A stretch of 64,000 nt of DNA from Streptomyces marianii (GCF_005795905.1 NZ_VAWE01000001.1:1302001-1366000), one strand, 5' to 3'; shown: positions 25,149 through 34,267, counted from the first letter of the stretch. Notes: generated by a model not told the origin, from the sequence alone. Made by a program: numbers and translations.

Positions 25149-26537
25149 GCCGCCGACGGGCAGGTCCCACAGCTGCTCACGGGGCCGGCCCGTGTGCTCC
25201 CAGGCGGTCAGCAGCCGGCTGAGGGGCTCCATCACCGGTTCGGACGAGAGCACGAAGGTGGCCCAGTGCATCGGCGCCATGTTGCAGGCGCCGAGGTCCT
25301 CGAACGCCTGGACCGCCTCCTCCGGGTCGGTGTGCACCGAGCTGAGCCACCAGCGCGGCGCGTAGGCACCGATCGGCAGCATCGCCAGGTCGATGTCCGG
25401 GTGGCGGCGGCCGATCTCCTTGAACCAGTGGCCGTATCCGGTGTCGCCCGAGAAGTACACCTGGCGGCCGCGCTGGTCGGTGAGGATCCAGCCGCCCCAG
25501 AGCGAGCGGCAGGTGTCCGTGAGTGTGCGCTTCGACCAGTGGTGCGCGGGCACGAACTCGAACCGGACCGACCCGACCCCGCTGCCGGCGGGCAGTTCCG
25601 CCGTCTCCCACCAGTCGAGTTCGGTGACGCGGGTGAAGCGCCTGCGCCGGAACCAGCCGCCGAGCCCCGCCGGCACGAACATCGGGGTGCGCCTCGGCAG
25701 CCGGGCGATGGTGGGCGCGTCCAGGTGGTCGTAGTGGTTGTGGCTGATGACGACGGCGTCGACGGCCGGCAGGTCCTCCCAGCGGACGCCGACGGGAGTG
25801 AGCCTGGCCGGTGTGCCGAGGATCCTGCGGGACCAGACGGGGTCCGTGAGCACCGTGAGCTCACCGATCGCGACGACCCAGCTCGCGTGGCCCGCCCAGG
25901 TGACGGCGACGGTGCCCGGTTCGGCCTCCGGCAGGGCACCGGGGGCGAACGGCAGCTGGGGAATGTCCTTGAGTCCGGCAGCCGCGGGCCGCAGCGCGCC
26001 CTCCCTCGCCAGCCGCGCCATGGCCCGCACCCCGGGCAACGGCGCGGTGAGCCGGTCGGCGAAGGACCGCGGCCACCGCCGGACGAGCCCCAGCGGCCGC
26101 AGTCCGGTGACGGCCGCCGTTCCGGGCCCGGCCTCGTCGTTCCCGGGCCGGAGCCCCGGCCCGCCCGCCGGCCCGGGCCGCGACACCGCCGGGGCGGCCG
26201 CGCCGGTCCCGGCGTACGAACCGCCTCCCGAAGCGGCGCGATCCGCGTGCGCGGCCGGGTGGGCGGTGGACCCACCGTTCCCGCCGCCCGCACGCGTCGC
26301 CGCGGCGGCCGGGAACGGGCCGCCCTGGCCCCTCGCGCCGGACGCACCGTCCCCACGCGCCACCGCGGCGGCCGGGAACGGGTCCTCCGGGTCCGCTCCG
26401 GCCTGCGCGTCGTCCGTCGCGCGGGTGGGGGTCGTCCCGGGCCGGTGGGGCCGGGCCAGGGCCGGGGCGGTTCCCGTGGTGCGGTGGGTGGGGGCCGCCG
26501 GGGAGGTGGGAGGCGGCTGCTCCGTCTGTTCCGTCAT
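25128..26537 (-). CDS. metallo-beta-lactamase-fold hydrolase, NAPE-PLD-like, with disordered N-terminus
   Basis: The catalytic part (about residues 145-469) matches N-acyl-phosphatidylethanolamine phospholipase D-like proteins: GLVRRWPRSFADRL, TVAVTWAGHASWVV, metal motif VVISHNHYDHLD, FVPAGLGGWFRRR, HHWSKRT and YFSGDTGYGHW with NMAPMHWATF near the end. The first 140 residues are low-complexity, with a near-repeat DPFPAAAVARGD and GPFPAAAATRAG. GGAG six bases before the ATG at 26537 supports that long start. Members hydrolyse phospholipid-type substrates or nucleotides; here it sits opposite a DedA and another MBL protein, which may point to membrane lipid work (inference). Confidence 0.84.
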   Translation of the reverse strand: MTEQTEQPPPTSPAAPTHRTTGTAPALARPHRPGTTPTRATDDAQAGADPEDPFPAAAVARGDGASGARGQGGPFPAAAATRAGGGNGGSTAHPAAHADRAASGGGSYAGTGAAAPAVSRPGPAGGPGLRPGNDEAGPGTAAVTGLRPLGLVRRWPRSFADRLTAPLPGVRAMARLAREGALRPAAAGLKDIPQLPFAPGALPEAEPGTVAVTWAGHASWVVAIGELTVLTDPVWSRRILGTPARLTPVGVRWEDLPAVDAVVISHNHYDHLDAPTIARLPRRTPMFVPAGLGGWFRRRRFTRVTELDWWETAELPAGSGVGSVRFEFVPAHHWSKRTLTDTCRSLWGGWILTDQRGRQVYFSGDTGYGHWFKEIGRRHPDIDLAMLPIGAYAPRWWLSSVHTDPEEAVQAFEDLGACNMAPMHWATFVLSSEPVMEPLSRLLTAWEHTGRPREQLWDLPVGGSRVLTA

Positions 26538-26593
26538 CTGCGGCTCCGTTCATCGCGGGTGGGGGCTCGCGGGTCGCGGTCTCCGGGGCTGCG

Positions 26594-27811
26594 TCATCGC
26601 AGATCCCGGAAGGCCGATCCGAGGGACTTCAGCGCCTTGGCGACATGCGGCAGTGCGAGGGGGTCGTCGGACTCGAGGGCTTCGAGGCGTTCTTCCGGGC
26701 TCGTGCCCAGGAAGGGACTGGTGTCGACACGGGCGCGCAGTGCGCCGAGTTCGTCGCCGAAGCGGTGACCGCCGGGCACCGGTGTGTGCAGGCGTTCGCT
26801 GAGGTAGTCCTCCAGCTCCATCGAGTCGGTGACACCGAGACCGGCGAGCCGGGCGCGCAACGGGCCGAGGTCCGCGTAGAGGTGGCGGCCCGCCTGGGGC
26901 GGCCCGGCGAGGGCGCCGGAGGTGAGGACCAGACGGTGGGCCGCGTCGGCGACGGCGGCGTGCAGGGTGTTCGCCCGGGCGCGCCGGGCGGTGACCGGGC
27001 CCGGCTCCTCCAGCGCGTGTGCGGCGGCCGCCGCCACCGGACCTGCGACGAAACCCCCGAGGGCCGTGAGGATGTCGAGCACCCGGGCCCGCCGCCCGGC
27101 GGCGGGCCCCGTCGTCGGGAACCGGGCCACGGCGACGGGCCACGCGGCCGGCAGCAGGGCACCCGACAGATCGCTGATGACGGTCACGTCGTCCGGGCAC
27201 ATCTCGGCTGGGCTGAGCAGGGGGCGGTCGAGCGGCTCGTGCACCGTGTCGCGCCAGGTCTCGTCGCTGATGATGTGCAGCCCTTCGTCGACGGCGGCCT
27301 CACAGGCCTCGCGGACGAGTTCGGGCGGGGCGACGGTGGCGGTGGGGTCGTCCGCGACGGACAGCAGCATCACGTGCGGGCTGCCGCCCTCCGCCCGGAT
27401 TCTCCGCACGGTCTCCAGCAGTGCGTACGGATCGGGCACGCCGCCGCTCTCCGCGGACGTGGGCACATGGAACGCGGGCCGGCCCAGGAGACGGGCCTGC
27501 GGTGTCCACCACGCGGGGCAGGGCCGCGGCATGAGGACGTCGCCGCCGTGCGCGGCGAGCAGCGCGAGCAGCAGCGGCTGGGCGCCGGGCGCGGCGGCGA
27601 CGTCCTCGGGACGGCAGCGCAGTCCGCGCCGCCACCAGTAGCCGGCCGCGGACTCGCGCAGGATCGGCCCCCCGCCCGGCGGTTCCTGGGAGGTACGTCC
27701 GGCGGCGGACGCGAGCACGCCGGCGAGTTCGGGCAGCACGGGCAGGCCGGGGTCCGGGGCGGGCGGGCCGTAGCGGACCGGTCCGCGGCCTTCCGGATCC
27801 GTCCGCCGCAT
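26594..27811 (-). CDS. aminotransferase-fold (class I/II) protein without the PLP lysine
   Basis: A 405-residue protein with the fold-type I layout: PEDVAAAPGAQPLLLALLAA, a long central domain with HIISDETWRDTVHEPLD (the Asp that would pair with the PLP ring nitrogen) and the C-terminal small domain. Where the Schiff-base lysine should stand (normally Ser-x-Ser-Lys), it reads VISDLSGALLPAAWPVAVAR, with no lysine. It should therefore not act as a normal aminotransferase. GGAGG precedes the ATG. It lies 56 bp upstream of the MBL gene on the same strand. Role unknown; such pseudo-enzymes can bind ligands or regulate. Confidence 0.75.
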   Translation of the reverse strand: MRRTDPEGRGPVRYGPPAPDPGLPVLPELAGVLASAAGRTSQEPPGGGPILRESAAGYWWRRGLRCRPEDVAAAPGAQPLLLALLAAHGGDVLMPRPCPAWWTPQARLLGRPAFHVPTSAESGGVPDPYALLETVRRIRAEGGSPHVMLLSVADDPTATVAPPELVREACEAAVDEGLHIISDETWRDTVHEPLDRPLLSPAEMCPDDVTVISDLSGALLPAAWPVAVARFPTTGPAAGRRARVLDILTALGGFVAGPVAAAAAHALEEPGPVTARRARANTLHAAVADAAHRLVLTSGALAGPPQAGRHLYADLGPLRARLAGLGVTDSMELEDYLSERLHTPVPGGHRFGDELGALRARVDTSPFLGTSPEERLEALESDDPLALPHVAKALKSLGSAFRDLR

Positions 27812-28393
27812 ACGCCCACCTCCCGTCGCCAGGGCCCGGGATTCGGCTGCCCGGCCACGAGCCCTTTATACGGAGGTTCGGGCCCGCCCGCCGCTCCGGG
27901 CGGGCCGTTCGGCATTCCCCGGGCTCGGCGCCGTCCGGGACCGCGGCCGTGCGCGTCGCCGGCGCGCGGCGTGCTCGGACCGCGGTCACGGGATGGCGGA
28001 CGATCGCGTCGAACACGGAGAACGCCGGGCGGGCCGACGGGCGCGCGGAGTCGTCACGGCACTCCTCGGAAGTGCGGCGGGGCGGTACGGGGGCCGGCGA
28101 CGCGGACGGCGGCCGCTCCGGGTGAACAGCCGCGGGAAGGGCGGGGTCACGGGAGACCACCGGCGTCGCGAAGGGACGGGGGAGAGCCCCGAACGGGCCG
28201 TACGGCCGGGCCGGTCGGGACGGTCCGGGCGCCGACCGCGGTCGGTTCCGGCCGGAAGGGCGCACGCCACCATGCCGGTCCGCCGTGCACCGGTCCGGTC
28301 CGCCGTGCCCGTGTACCGGGCGTACCCGTGTACCAGGCGAACCCGTGTACCAGGCGAACCCGTGTACCAGGCCAACGGTTCGCGGAACAGGCG
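27812..28393. other. intergenic with a hairpin and a 17-bp repeat
   Basis: About 580 bp without a supported gene. It contains a perfect 10-base inverted repeat, GGCCCGCCCG (27881-27890) and its complement (27897-27906), and a 17-bp tandem array at 28308-28375. Confidence 0.5.
28308..28375. repeat. 17-bp tandem repeat, four copies
   Basis: Copies of CCCGTGTACCAGGCGAA begin at 28308, 28325, 28342 and 28359; the first and last have a few changes. It ends 18 bp from the stop of the TIGR03086 gene. Confidence 0.92.
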
Positions 28394-28966
28394 TCAGGGG
28401 CGGCGCCCCAGCAGGCAGAGCAGCTTCGTCTGCCGGTCCGCGCCCTCCGGCGGTTCCACGGCGGGTGCGAACAGGCCGCTACCGGACAGTTCGGCGGCGT
28501 ACGGCGCGACTTCCTCCGCGGCGAAGCCGACCAGCGAGTCCGGGAGGGTGTCGTCAGCGCCGATGGCCCGCGAGAGGTCCCACGCGTGCACGATCACGTC
28601 GGCCGTCATCTGCGAGCAGTAGGCGGCGACCGTGGTGTCGCCGTACGACAGACCGACGCCCCGGTCCAGGGCTCCCGGCTCACGGAAGGCGGCCTTGGCC
28701 GCGGAGGCGGCCCGGTCCCAGGTGACGGCGGGATGCCCGCCGAGCACGTCGCCTTCGTAGGCGTCGCCGACGTCGGAGACCGAACGGCCCTCGCCGACCA
28801 GGGGCGGTACCCACAGCTGCTCGGCGGTCACATGGTTGACGAGGTCCCGCACGGACCAGCCGGTGCAGGGCGTCGGTGCGTCCCACTGCTCCGGGCGGAC
28901 GGCGTGCACCCGGTCCGTGAAGAGCGCGAGGGCCTCGGCGTTCCGGTCCAGCAGGCGAGTGTCCAT
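28394..28966 (-). CDS. TIGR03086-family DinB-like protein
   Basis: A 190-residue four-helix-bundle protein of the mycothiol-dependent maleylpyruvate isomerase/DinB superfamily. Visible blocks: PTPCTGWSVRDLVNHVTAEQ (with the metal-binding His), and MTADVIVHAWDLSRAIGADD near residue 125 (second His). This is TIGR03086. Such proteins may use mycothiol or bacillithiol as a cofactor; the exact reaction is unknown. A -10-like CACAGT stands 7 nt before the ATG. It is divergent from the PAP2-lipid kinase gene. Confidence 0.86.
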   Translation of the reverse strand: MDTRLLDRNAEALALFTDRVHAVRPEQWDAPTPCTGWSVRDLVNHVTAEQLWVPPLVGEGRSVSDVGDAYEGDVLGGHPAVTWDRAASAAKAAFREPGALDRGVGLSYGDTTVAAYCSQMTADVIVHAWDLSRAIGADDTLPDSLVGFAAEEVAPYAAELSGSGLFAPAVEPPEGADRQTKLLCLLGRRP

Positions 28967-29050
28967 GGGGTTCACTGTGCTCCGGCCGTGCTGCGCTCGC
29001 GAACGCTCACCGCGCTGCCGGCCCGGGACGCCGGGCCGTCGTGAGACGGC

Positions 29051-29130
29051 CCACCCACCCTGCGCGGCGCGGGTGGCATGTGGAGAGGGCCCACCCACCC
29101 TCCGCGGCGCGGGTGGCATGTGGAGAGGGC
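29051..29130. repeat. 40-bp tandem duplication with internal hairpin
   Basis: Two copies with a 40-bp period (29051 and 29091) differ at one base. Each contains CCACCC...GGGTGG arms around a G/C core. They lie in the divergent promoter region of the TIGR03086 and PAP2 genes. Confidence 0.85.
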
Positions 29131-29167
29131 CCGCTTGGATCGCGAGGACTCGGGGTACCCGCGTTCC

Positions 29168-30799
29168 ATGCCGGCCTACCACCGAGACGGAGCACCGCGG
29201 TCCGCCGCGCACTCGCTCCCGCAGTCCTTCACGCGTGCCGTGTCCCGCGTCGTGTCCTTCCCCGAGGGGTTGCCGCGGCGCACGCCGCGTGCCCGGCGGG
29301 TCGCCTCGGCCCTCACCGGGTGGGACCGCGGGGTCCTCCACGCGGTCGCCAACCGCCACTGGCCGGGGGCCGACCCGGTGCTGCCGAGGCTCAGCAGGGC
29401 CGCCGACCACGGACTCCTGTGGTTCGGCACGGCCGCCGGGATGGCCGTCTTCGGACGCGGCGCACGGTCGCGGCGGGCCGCCGTACGCGGTGTGGCCTCG
29501 CTGGCGCTCGCCTCCGCGACGATCAACACCGTGGCCAAGCGGTCGGTGCGCAGGTCGCGCCCGCTGCTCGACGCCGTGCCGCTCGTCAGGCAGCTGAAGC
29601 GGCAGCCGTTCACCACGTCCTTCCCCTCCGGGCACTCGGCGTCGGCGGCGGCGTTCGCCACGGGAGTGGCGATGGAGTCGAAGGGCTGGGGTGCCGTGGT
29701 GGCGCCGGTCGCGGCCGCGGTCGCCCTGTCCCGTGTCTACACCGGGGTCCACTACCCGAGCGACGTCCTCGTGGGGGCGGCGCTCGGGGTCGGAGCGGCG
29801 TTCGCGGTGCGCGGGCTGGTCCCGACCCGGGACCAGCTGCCGCCGCCGGGGCGGCCGCACACCCGGGCGCCCCGGCTGCCGGCCGGCAAGGACCTCGTCG
29901 TGGTCGCCAACCGCTCCTCCGGCTCCGGGACCGGACCGCTGGGCGCGCTGGCCGCCGGGGACGACGCCACGGCCCTGGTCCGCGACGCGCTGCCGCTGGC
30001 GCGGATCGTCGAGTGCGCTCCGGAGGAGATCGAGAGTGCCCTGGAGGAGGCGGCCGGGAGCGGCTGCCGGGCCCTCGGCGTGCTGGGCGGCGACGGCACG
30101 GTGAACCGCGCCGCGAGCACCGCGGCCCGGCACGGGCTGCCGCTCGCCGTTTTCCCCGGGGGGACCCTGAACCACTTCGCGTACGACCTCGGTCTGGAGA
30201 CCGTGCACGACACGTGCGAGGCGCTGACGTCGGGTGATGCCGTACGCGTCGACCTGGGCCGGTTCACCCCGGGTCCCGACGGCGCGCGCGAGGGACACTT
30301 CGTCAACACCTTCTCCCTCGGCGTGTACCCGGAGATGGTGCGCATCCGGGAGCGGTGGTCGCCGCGGATCGGCGGCTGGCCCGCCGGTGTGCTGGCCGCG
30401 CTGCGGACCCTGCGCGGCGAGCACCCGCTGGAAGCGGAGATCGCCGGGCGCAGGAGGCCGCTGTGGCTGCTGTTCGCCGGAAACGGGAGCTACCAGCGCG
30501 TCGGCCCGACACCCGGGCGCCGTTACGACCTCGCCGACGGACTGCTCGACGTTCGGGCGGTGCACGGCGGCCGGTTCCCGGGCGTGCGGCTGCTCGCCGC
30601 GGCGCTCGCGGGTCCGCTGAGCCGGTCCCCGTTCCACGCGGCCGGCCGGCTGCGGAAGCTGCGCATCTCCGGCCTGGCGCCGGGATCGCTGCTCGCGTAC
30701 GACGGCGAGATCGCCGAAGCACCGACGGACCTGACGGTGGACAAGCTGACGGAGGCGCTGGTCGTCTACCGTCCCTCGCCGGCCTCACCGCTGCTCTGA
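29168..30799 (+). CDS. PAP2 phosphatase-diacylglycerol/sphingosine kinase fusion
   Basis: A 543-residue bifunctional lipid-phosphate enzyme. Residues about 60-220 are a PAP2 phosphatase with three catalytic blocks: NTVAKRSVRRSRPLL, TSFPSGHSASAAA and SRVYTGVHYPSDVLVGA. Residues about 240-540 are a diacylglycerol-kinase catalytic domain: VVVANRSSGSG, the nucleotide loop GVLGGDGTVNRAAS and FPGGTLNHFAYDLG. One half would dephosphorylate a lipid phosphate while the other phosphorylates a lipid alcohol, as in the actinobacterial fusions. Membrane-associated. ATG at 29168; the frame is open 90 bp upstream across the 40-bp repeat, which is not coding-like. It is monocistronic. Confidence 0.88.
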   Translation: MPAYHRDGAPRSAAHSLPQSFTRAVSRVVSFPEGLPRRTPRARRVASALTGWDRGVLHAVANRHWPGADPVLPRLSRAADHGLLWFGTAAGMAVFGRGARSRRAAVRGVASLALASATINTVAKRSVRRSRPLLDAVPLVRQLKRQPFTTSFPSGHSASAAAFATGVAMESKGWGAVVAPVAAAVALSRVYTGVHYPSDVLVGAALGVGAAFAVRGLVPTRDQLPPPGRPHTRAPRLPAGKDLVVVANRSSGSGTGPLGALAAGDDATALVRDALPLARIVECAPEEIESALEEAAGSGCRALGVLGGDGTVNRAASTAARHGLPLAVFPGGTLNHFAYDLGLETVHDTCEALTSGDAVRVDLGRFTPGPDGAREGHFVNTFSLGVYPEMVRIRERWSPRIGGWPAGVLAALRTLRGEHPLEAEIAGRRRPLWLLFAGNGSYQRVGPTPGRRYDLADGLLDVRAVHGGRFPGVRLLAAALAGPLSRSPFHAAGRLRKLRISGLAPGSLLAYDGEIAEAPTDLTVDKLTEALVVYRPSPASPLL

Positions 30800-31000
30800 T
30801 CGGTTCCGGGCCCTGATCTGCACTTGTGCACTGAGGCTCCCGGGCCCCGGCCCGTCCGGGGGCCCGGCGCTCGTTCGGGTCGGGTCCGCCGCGACCGTCG
30901 GGCCGGCCGCGCATTTAGTTCAAATAGCAAGACGCAGGTCTCACCATTCGGATGACCGGCGTACGGTGGTCGTACCACGTCTCGAGAGGGGTACGGCCGC

Positions 31001-31813
31001 ATGCCGAAGGAGACCGCCGTCTACACCCACGGCCACCACGAGTCGGTGCTGCGCTCGCACCGCTGGCGCACGGCGGCCAACTCGGCCGCGTACCTCGCAC
31101 CCGAACTGCGGCCCGGTGCCGACGTGCTGGACGTCGGCTGCGGCCCCGGCACGATCACGGCCGATCTGGCGGCCCTGGTCTCCCCCGGCACGGTCACGGC
31201 GGTCGACGCCGCGCCGGACGTCCTGGAGCGGGCTCGGGGGGAGGCACGGGCACGCGGGCTGGGCAACGTCCGCTTCGCAGCCGCCGACGTCCACGCACTG
31301 GACTTCCCCGACGACTCCTTCGACGTCGTCCACGCCCACCAGGTGCTGCAGCACGTGGGCGACCGGGTGGCGGCGCTCCGCGAGATGCGGCGGGTGTGCA
31401 GGCCGGGCGGCGTCGTCGCCGTCCGCGACAGCGACTACGGCGCTTTCACCTGGTTCCCCGAAGTCCCGGCGCTGGACACCTGGCTGGGGCTGTACCGCCG
31501 CGTGGCCCGGGCCAACGGCGGGGAACCGGACGCCGGCCGCAGGCTCTACTCGTGGGCACGCACCGCCGGCTTCACCGACGTCACGGCGACAGCCTCCGCC
31601 TGGTGCTTCGCCACCCCGGACGAACGCGCGTGGTGGAGCGGCCTGTGGGCGGACCGTACGACGGCCTCGGCCTATGCGGCGCTCGCCGTCGAGGGCGGCC
31701 ACGCCCGCCCGGACGAACTCGACGGCATCGCCGCGGCCTGGCGCGCGTGGGGCCGGGCGGACGACGGCTGGTTCATGGTCCCGCACGGCGAGCTGATCTG
31801 CCGGGCGCCCTGA
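31001..31813 (+). CDS. class I SAM-dependent methyltransferase
   Basis: A 270-residue methyltransferase of the Methyltransf_11/31 type. It begins MPKETAVYTHGHHESVL, then motif I ADVLDVGCGPGTITADLA, VTAVDAAPDVLERA, AADVHALDFPDDSFDVVHAH and RVCRPGGVVAVRDSDYG. The C-terminal part has a conserved WFMVPHGELICRAP end. GAGAGGGG precedes the ATG. Substrate unknown; there is no tailoring cluster beside it. Confidence 0.86.
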   Translation: MPKETAVYTHGHHESVLRSHRWRTAANSAAYLAPELRPGADVLDVGCGPGTITADLAALVSPGTVTAVDAAPDVLERARGEARARGLGNVRFAAADVHALDFPDDSFDVVHAHQVLQHVGDRVAALREMRRVCRPGGVVAVRDSDYGAFTWFPEVPALDTWLGLYRRVARANGGEPDAGRRLYSWARTAGFTDVTATASAWCFATPDERAWWSGLWADRTTASAYAALAVEGGHARPDELDGIAAAWRAWGRADDGWFMVPHGELICRAP

Positions 31814-31984
31814 CGCGTTCTCAGCAGAGGCCCGCTGACGGGGTCGAACGGAGGCAGCGCGGCCCTCGACCGCCGTCCGCGCCTCGACCGCCTTCCGCGC
31901 CTCGACCGGCGGCCGTGCCCCCCGGCGGTACACACGGCCACTGCCGCTCAGCGGGAATCGATCTCGTGGTCCATGGGCGCCAAC

Positions 31985-31990
31985 TACCCT
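31985..31990 (+). promoter_or_regulatory. -10 box TACCCT of a leaderless VOC gene
   Basis: TACCCT ends 7 nt before the ATG at 31998 with no ribosome site. Confidence 0.45.
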
Positions 31991-31997
31991 CGCCGGT

Positions 31998-32375
31998 ATG
32001 GAGATCCTCGGAACCACGCTGCGTATCTGCGTCGACGACCTGGAGGCCGCGGCCGGCTTCTACGAACGCCTCACCGGCACGCCTGCGCTCCGCTTCGAGC
32101 GCGGCGGGGTGTCGGTGGCGGCGGTGGGCTGCTTCCTGCTGATGAGCGGTCCCGAGTCGGAGCTGGAGATTCTCCGCAAGGTGTCCGCGACCATCGCGGT
32201 CGAGGACGTGGACACGGCGTACGCAACGCTCAGCGAGGTCGGCGCCAAGGTGGTGGCGGGACCGGTGCCGACGCCGGTGGGCCGCAACCTCATCGCGGTC
32301 CACCCGGACGGGTCGGTGTTCGAGTACGCCGACCGGAAGCCCGCCGTCGAGGACGCCGGCGCGCCGGGCCGCTGA
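31998..32375 (+). CDS. VOC-family protein (glyoxalase-like)
   Basis: A 125-residue vicinal-oxygen-chelate protein: MEILGTTLRICVDDLEAAAG, FYERLTGTPALRFERGGVSV, then the second module TIAVEDVDTAYATLSEVGAK and a C-terminal HPDGSVFEYADRKP with the metal-binding Glu. Substrate unknown. Probably leaderless and monocistronic. Confidence 0.83.
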   Translation: MEILGTTLRICVDDLEAAAGFYERLTGTPALRFERGGVSVAAVGCFLLMSGPESELEILRKVSATIAVEDVDTAYATLSEVGAKVVAGPVPTPVGRNLIAVHPDGSVFEYADRKPAVEDAGAPGR

Positions 32376-32975
32376 GGTCCTACCGGGCACGGCGGCAGGA
32401 CACGGCGCGGGACGCCGAGGCCTCGGCTCCCCCGCCGGCCGTGCCACGGTCGGCACCGCCGGCGGCGGGGCGGCCGTCCGGCGCTGCCACGGCCACCCCG
32501 TCGCCGCCGGCCCGGGCCCCACGAGTTGGCGGCGGCCGGGCACGGCGCCGGGCGCCGGCGGGCGCAGGACGGGACGGGACGGGGGAGGGAGGGTCGTTCA
32601 CGAGGGTGGCCCGCGTGGGGCCGGCGTTCCGGCTCCGGCGCCGTTCCAGCGCTGAGCGCGCGCAGTCCGCCGCGTCCGTGCACGGGCCCGTTCCAGCCCG
32701 CGCACGACGCGTCCGGCGCATTGTCAGGATGCATCACCCGAATGGCTGGTTTAGGGTGAAAACGCCTGTGCTCGTGAGCAAGTGATTCGCGTCCCGCCGC
32801 AGGCGCCGCGGCGCGAACCGTGTGCCCGGGCCGTACGCCCGGGGCAGTCAGACGCCGGGGCTCGGCGCTTCGCCGGGTCGGTCCGGGCGACCTGCCCGAA
32901 GGACGTGGCCCCCGAGCGGGCGGGCCCCTGGGCGCCGCGAGCGCAGTCTCCTGCAACCGATCACGGAGGTACCGC
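32376..32975. other. 600-bp intergenic, nothing recognised but a possible promoter
   Basis: No frame here looks like protein. Near 32745-32765 an AT-richer patch (GGTTTAGGGTGAAAACG) may hold the promoter of the DUF4232 gene, whose ribosome site GGAGG is at 32965-32969. Confidence 0.4.
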
Positions 32976-33620
32976 ATGTCATGGCCGATACGCACCCGCA
33001 CGGGCGGCAACCGCGCAGGTCGGGGCCGTCCCGTCCCTGATCCTGCGGTGCGCGCCCGTGCGGCACGTGTCCGTACGGCCGCCCGTGCCCGTACCGCGGC
33101 TCGTGCCCGGGCACGAGCCCTGGGTGCCCTGGCCGTGGTGGCTCTCGCCGCGCCGGTGGTGTCGGCAGCCCCCGCCGCGGCGGCGCCGCCCCCACCGTGC
33201 CTGACCTCGGACCTGTCGCTGTCCTGGGCGCCCGGCGGCACGGCCGTCTCCGGCGGCGCGGAGCCCGGCAGCAGCCGGACCGCCGTCGTCGCCCTGCGGA
33301 ACGCGGGGGACGCCACCTGTCTGCTGGACGGGTTTCCGAAGGTGACGCTCGCCCAGGGAGCCACGACGGAGAACCTCGTGGACCAGCGGTCGGTGTCGCA
33401 CTCGGCCGTCACCCTCGATCCCGGGGCGAGCGCCCGGTTCACCCTCACGTTCCGGCAGGGACAGTCCGGCGAGGACGGGGTGATCGAACCGGTCACCGCG
33501 ATCGTGACCCCGCCGAACAACACGGCGTCCACGAACATGCGCTGGCGCTGGGGTCCGGTCGCCGAGCAGGAGTCGGCCAGCCCGCCGCGCAACTTCGTGG
33601 GTCCCGTGGTGGCCGCCTGA
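32976..33620 (+). CDS. DUF4232 secreted protein
   Basis: A 214-residue exported protein. Residues 1-70 are a long twin-arginine/alanine-rich leader whose hydrophobic core is ALGALAVVALAAPVVSAAPA with an AAA cleavage-like end. The mature part is a DUF4232 beta-sandwich with PCLTSDLSLSWAPG, RNAGDATCLLDGFPKVTLA (a likely disulfide pair) and LDPGASARFTLTFRQ. Such proteins are common on the Streptomyces surface; function unknown. Ribosome site GGAGG lies 6 nt before the ATG, and a strong terminator follows. Confidence 0.86.
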   Translation: MSWPIRTRTGGNRAGRGRPVPDPAVRARAARVRTAARARTAARARARALGALAVVALAAPVVSAAPAAAAPPPPCLTSDLSLSWAPGGTAVSGGAEPGSSRTAVVALRNAGDATCLLDGFPKVTLAQGATTENLVDQRSVSHSAVTLDPGASARFTLTFRQGQSGEDGVIEPVTAIVTPPNNTASTNMRWRWGPVAEQESASPPRNFVGPVVAA

Positions 33621-33633
33621 GTCCCCCTCAACC

Positions 33634-33671
33634 CCTGAGCCCCCGTCACCACGGGGGTACGGGGGCTCAGG
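33634..33671 (+). terminator. strong terminator hairpin after the DUF4232 gene
   Basis: Thirteen-base perfect arms CCTGAGCCCCCGT (33634-33646) and ACGGGGGCTCAGG (33659-33671) enclose a 12-base loop, 13 bp after the stop codon. Confidence 0.85.
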
Positions 33672-33745
33672 TCCACCCTGCGCCCGCCCACCGTTCTCCG
33701 GCCGCTCGCCGAGTCACACCGGCGGGCGGGCGCCTGCGGCTCCGT

Positions 33746-34267
33746 GTCGTCGGGCCAGATGCCGATGTGGTCCGTCTCCAGCTCCGGCACGACCCGGTCC
33801 CGCATCCCCAGCGCCTCCGAGTGGTCGGCGGGGAGCACCAGCCGGCCGGCGCGGTCGAGCATCGCGTACTCCCGGGCCACCAGTGACTCCCGGCCCGTCG
33901 CCACGTCGGCCTCCGGCCTGCGCAGGATCTCCGTGGAGGTGCGGCCGTCGCGGATGGCGACGGTGCGGCGGACCCCGGCGGCGACGGCCTGGTCGTGGGT
34001 GACGACGACGGTCGTGCCGAAGCGCTCGTTGGCCGTGCGGAACTCGGCGAAGATCTGCTCCGCGGTCCTGGAGTCGAGTTCGCCGGTCGGCTCGTCGGCG
34101 AGGAGCCGCGCGAGCATCGCGGAGCGTTCGGGCGCGGCCCGCAGCAACGACAGCAGCAGCGCGAGCATCGCGTATCCGGCGCCTGCCGCCACCGCGTGGA
34201 CCCGCTCCGTGTCGTGCTGGACCGGGGTCTCCACGAATGCGGCGGGCTCCGCCGAGCGCGGTGTCAC
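33746..34267 (-). pseudogene. collapsed ABC exporter: FtsX permease tail fused to ATPase C-terminal half
   Basis: Read from 34267, the first 54 codons resemble the end of an FtsX-type permease (VHAVAAGAGYAMLALLLSLL, then RAAPERSAMLARL). Then, without a break, comes the second half of a MacB/LolD-like ATPase: Walker B and D-loop LLADEPTGELDSRTAEQIFA, the H-loop VVVTHDQAV and a C-terminal segment that ends in DHIGIWPDD. The Walker A, Q-loop and ABC signature are absent. A deletion has thus joined two neighbouring genes of an exporter. The frame then runs on without a normal stop, which confirms decay. Confidence 0.75.

Noticed and set aside
27881..27906. Terminator of the aminotransferase-fold gene
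   Set aside because: The hairpin lies upstream of that gene's start, and 490 bp after the previous gene's stop; I list it only as an inverted repeat.
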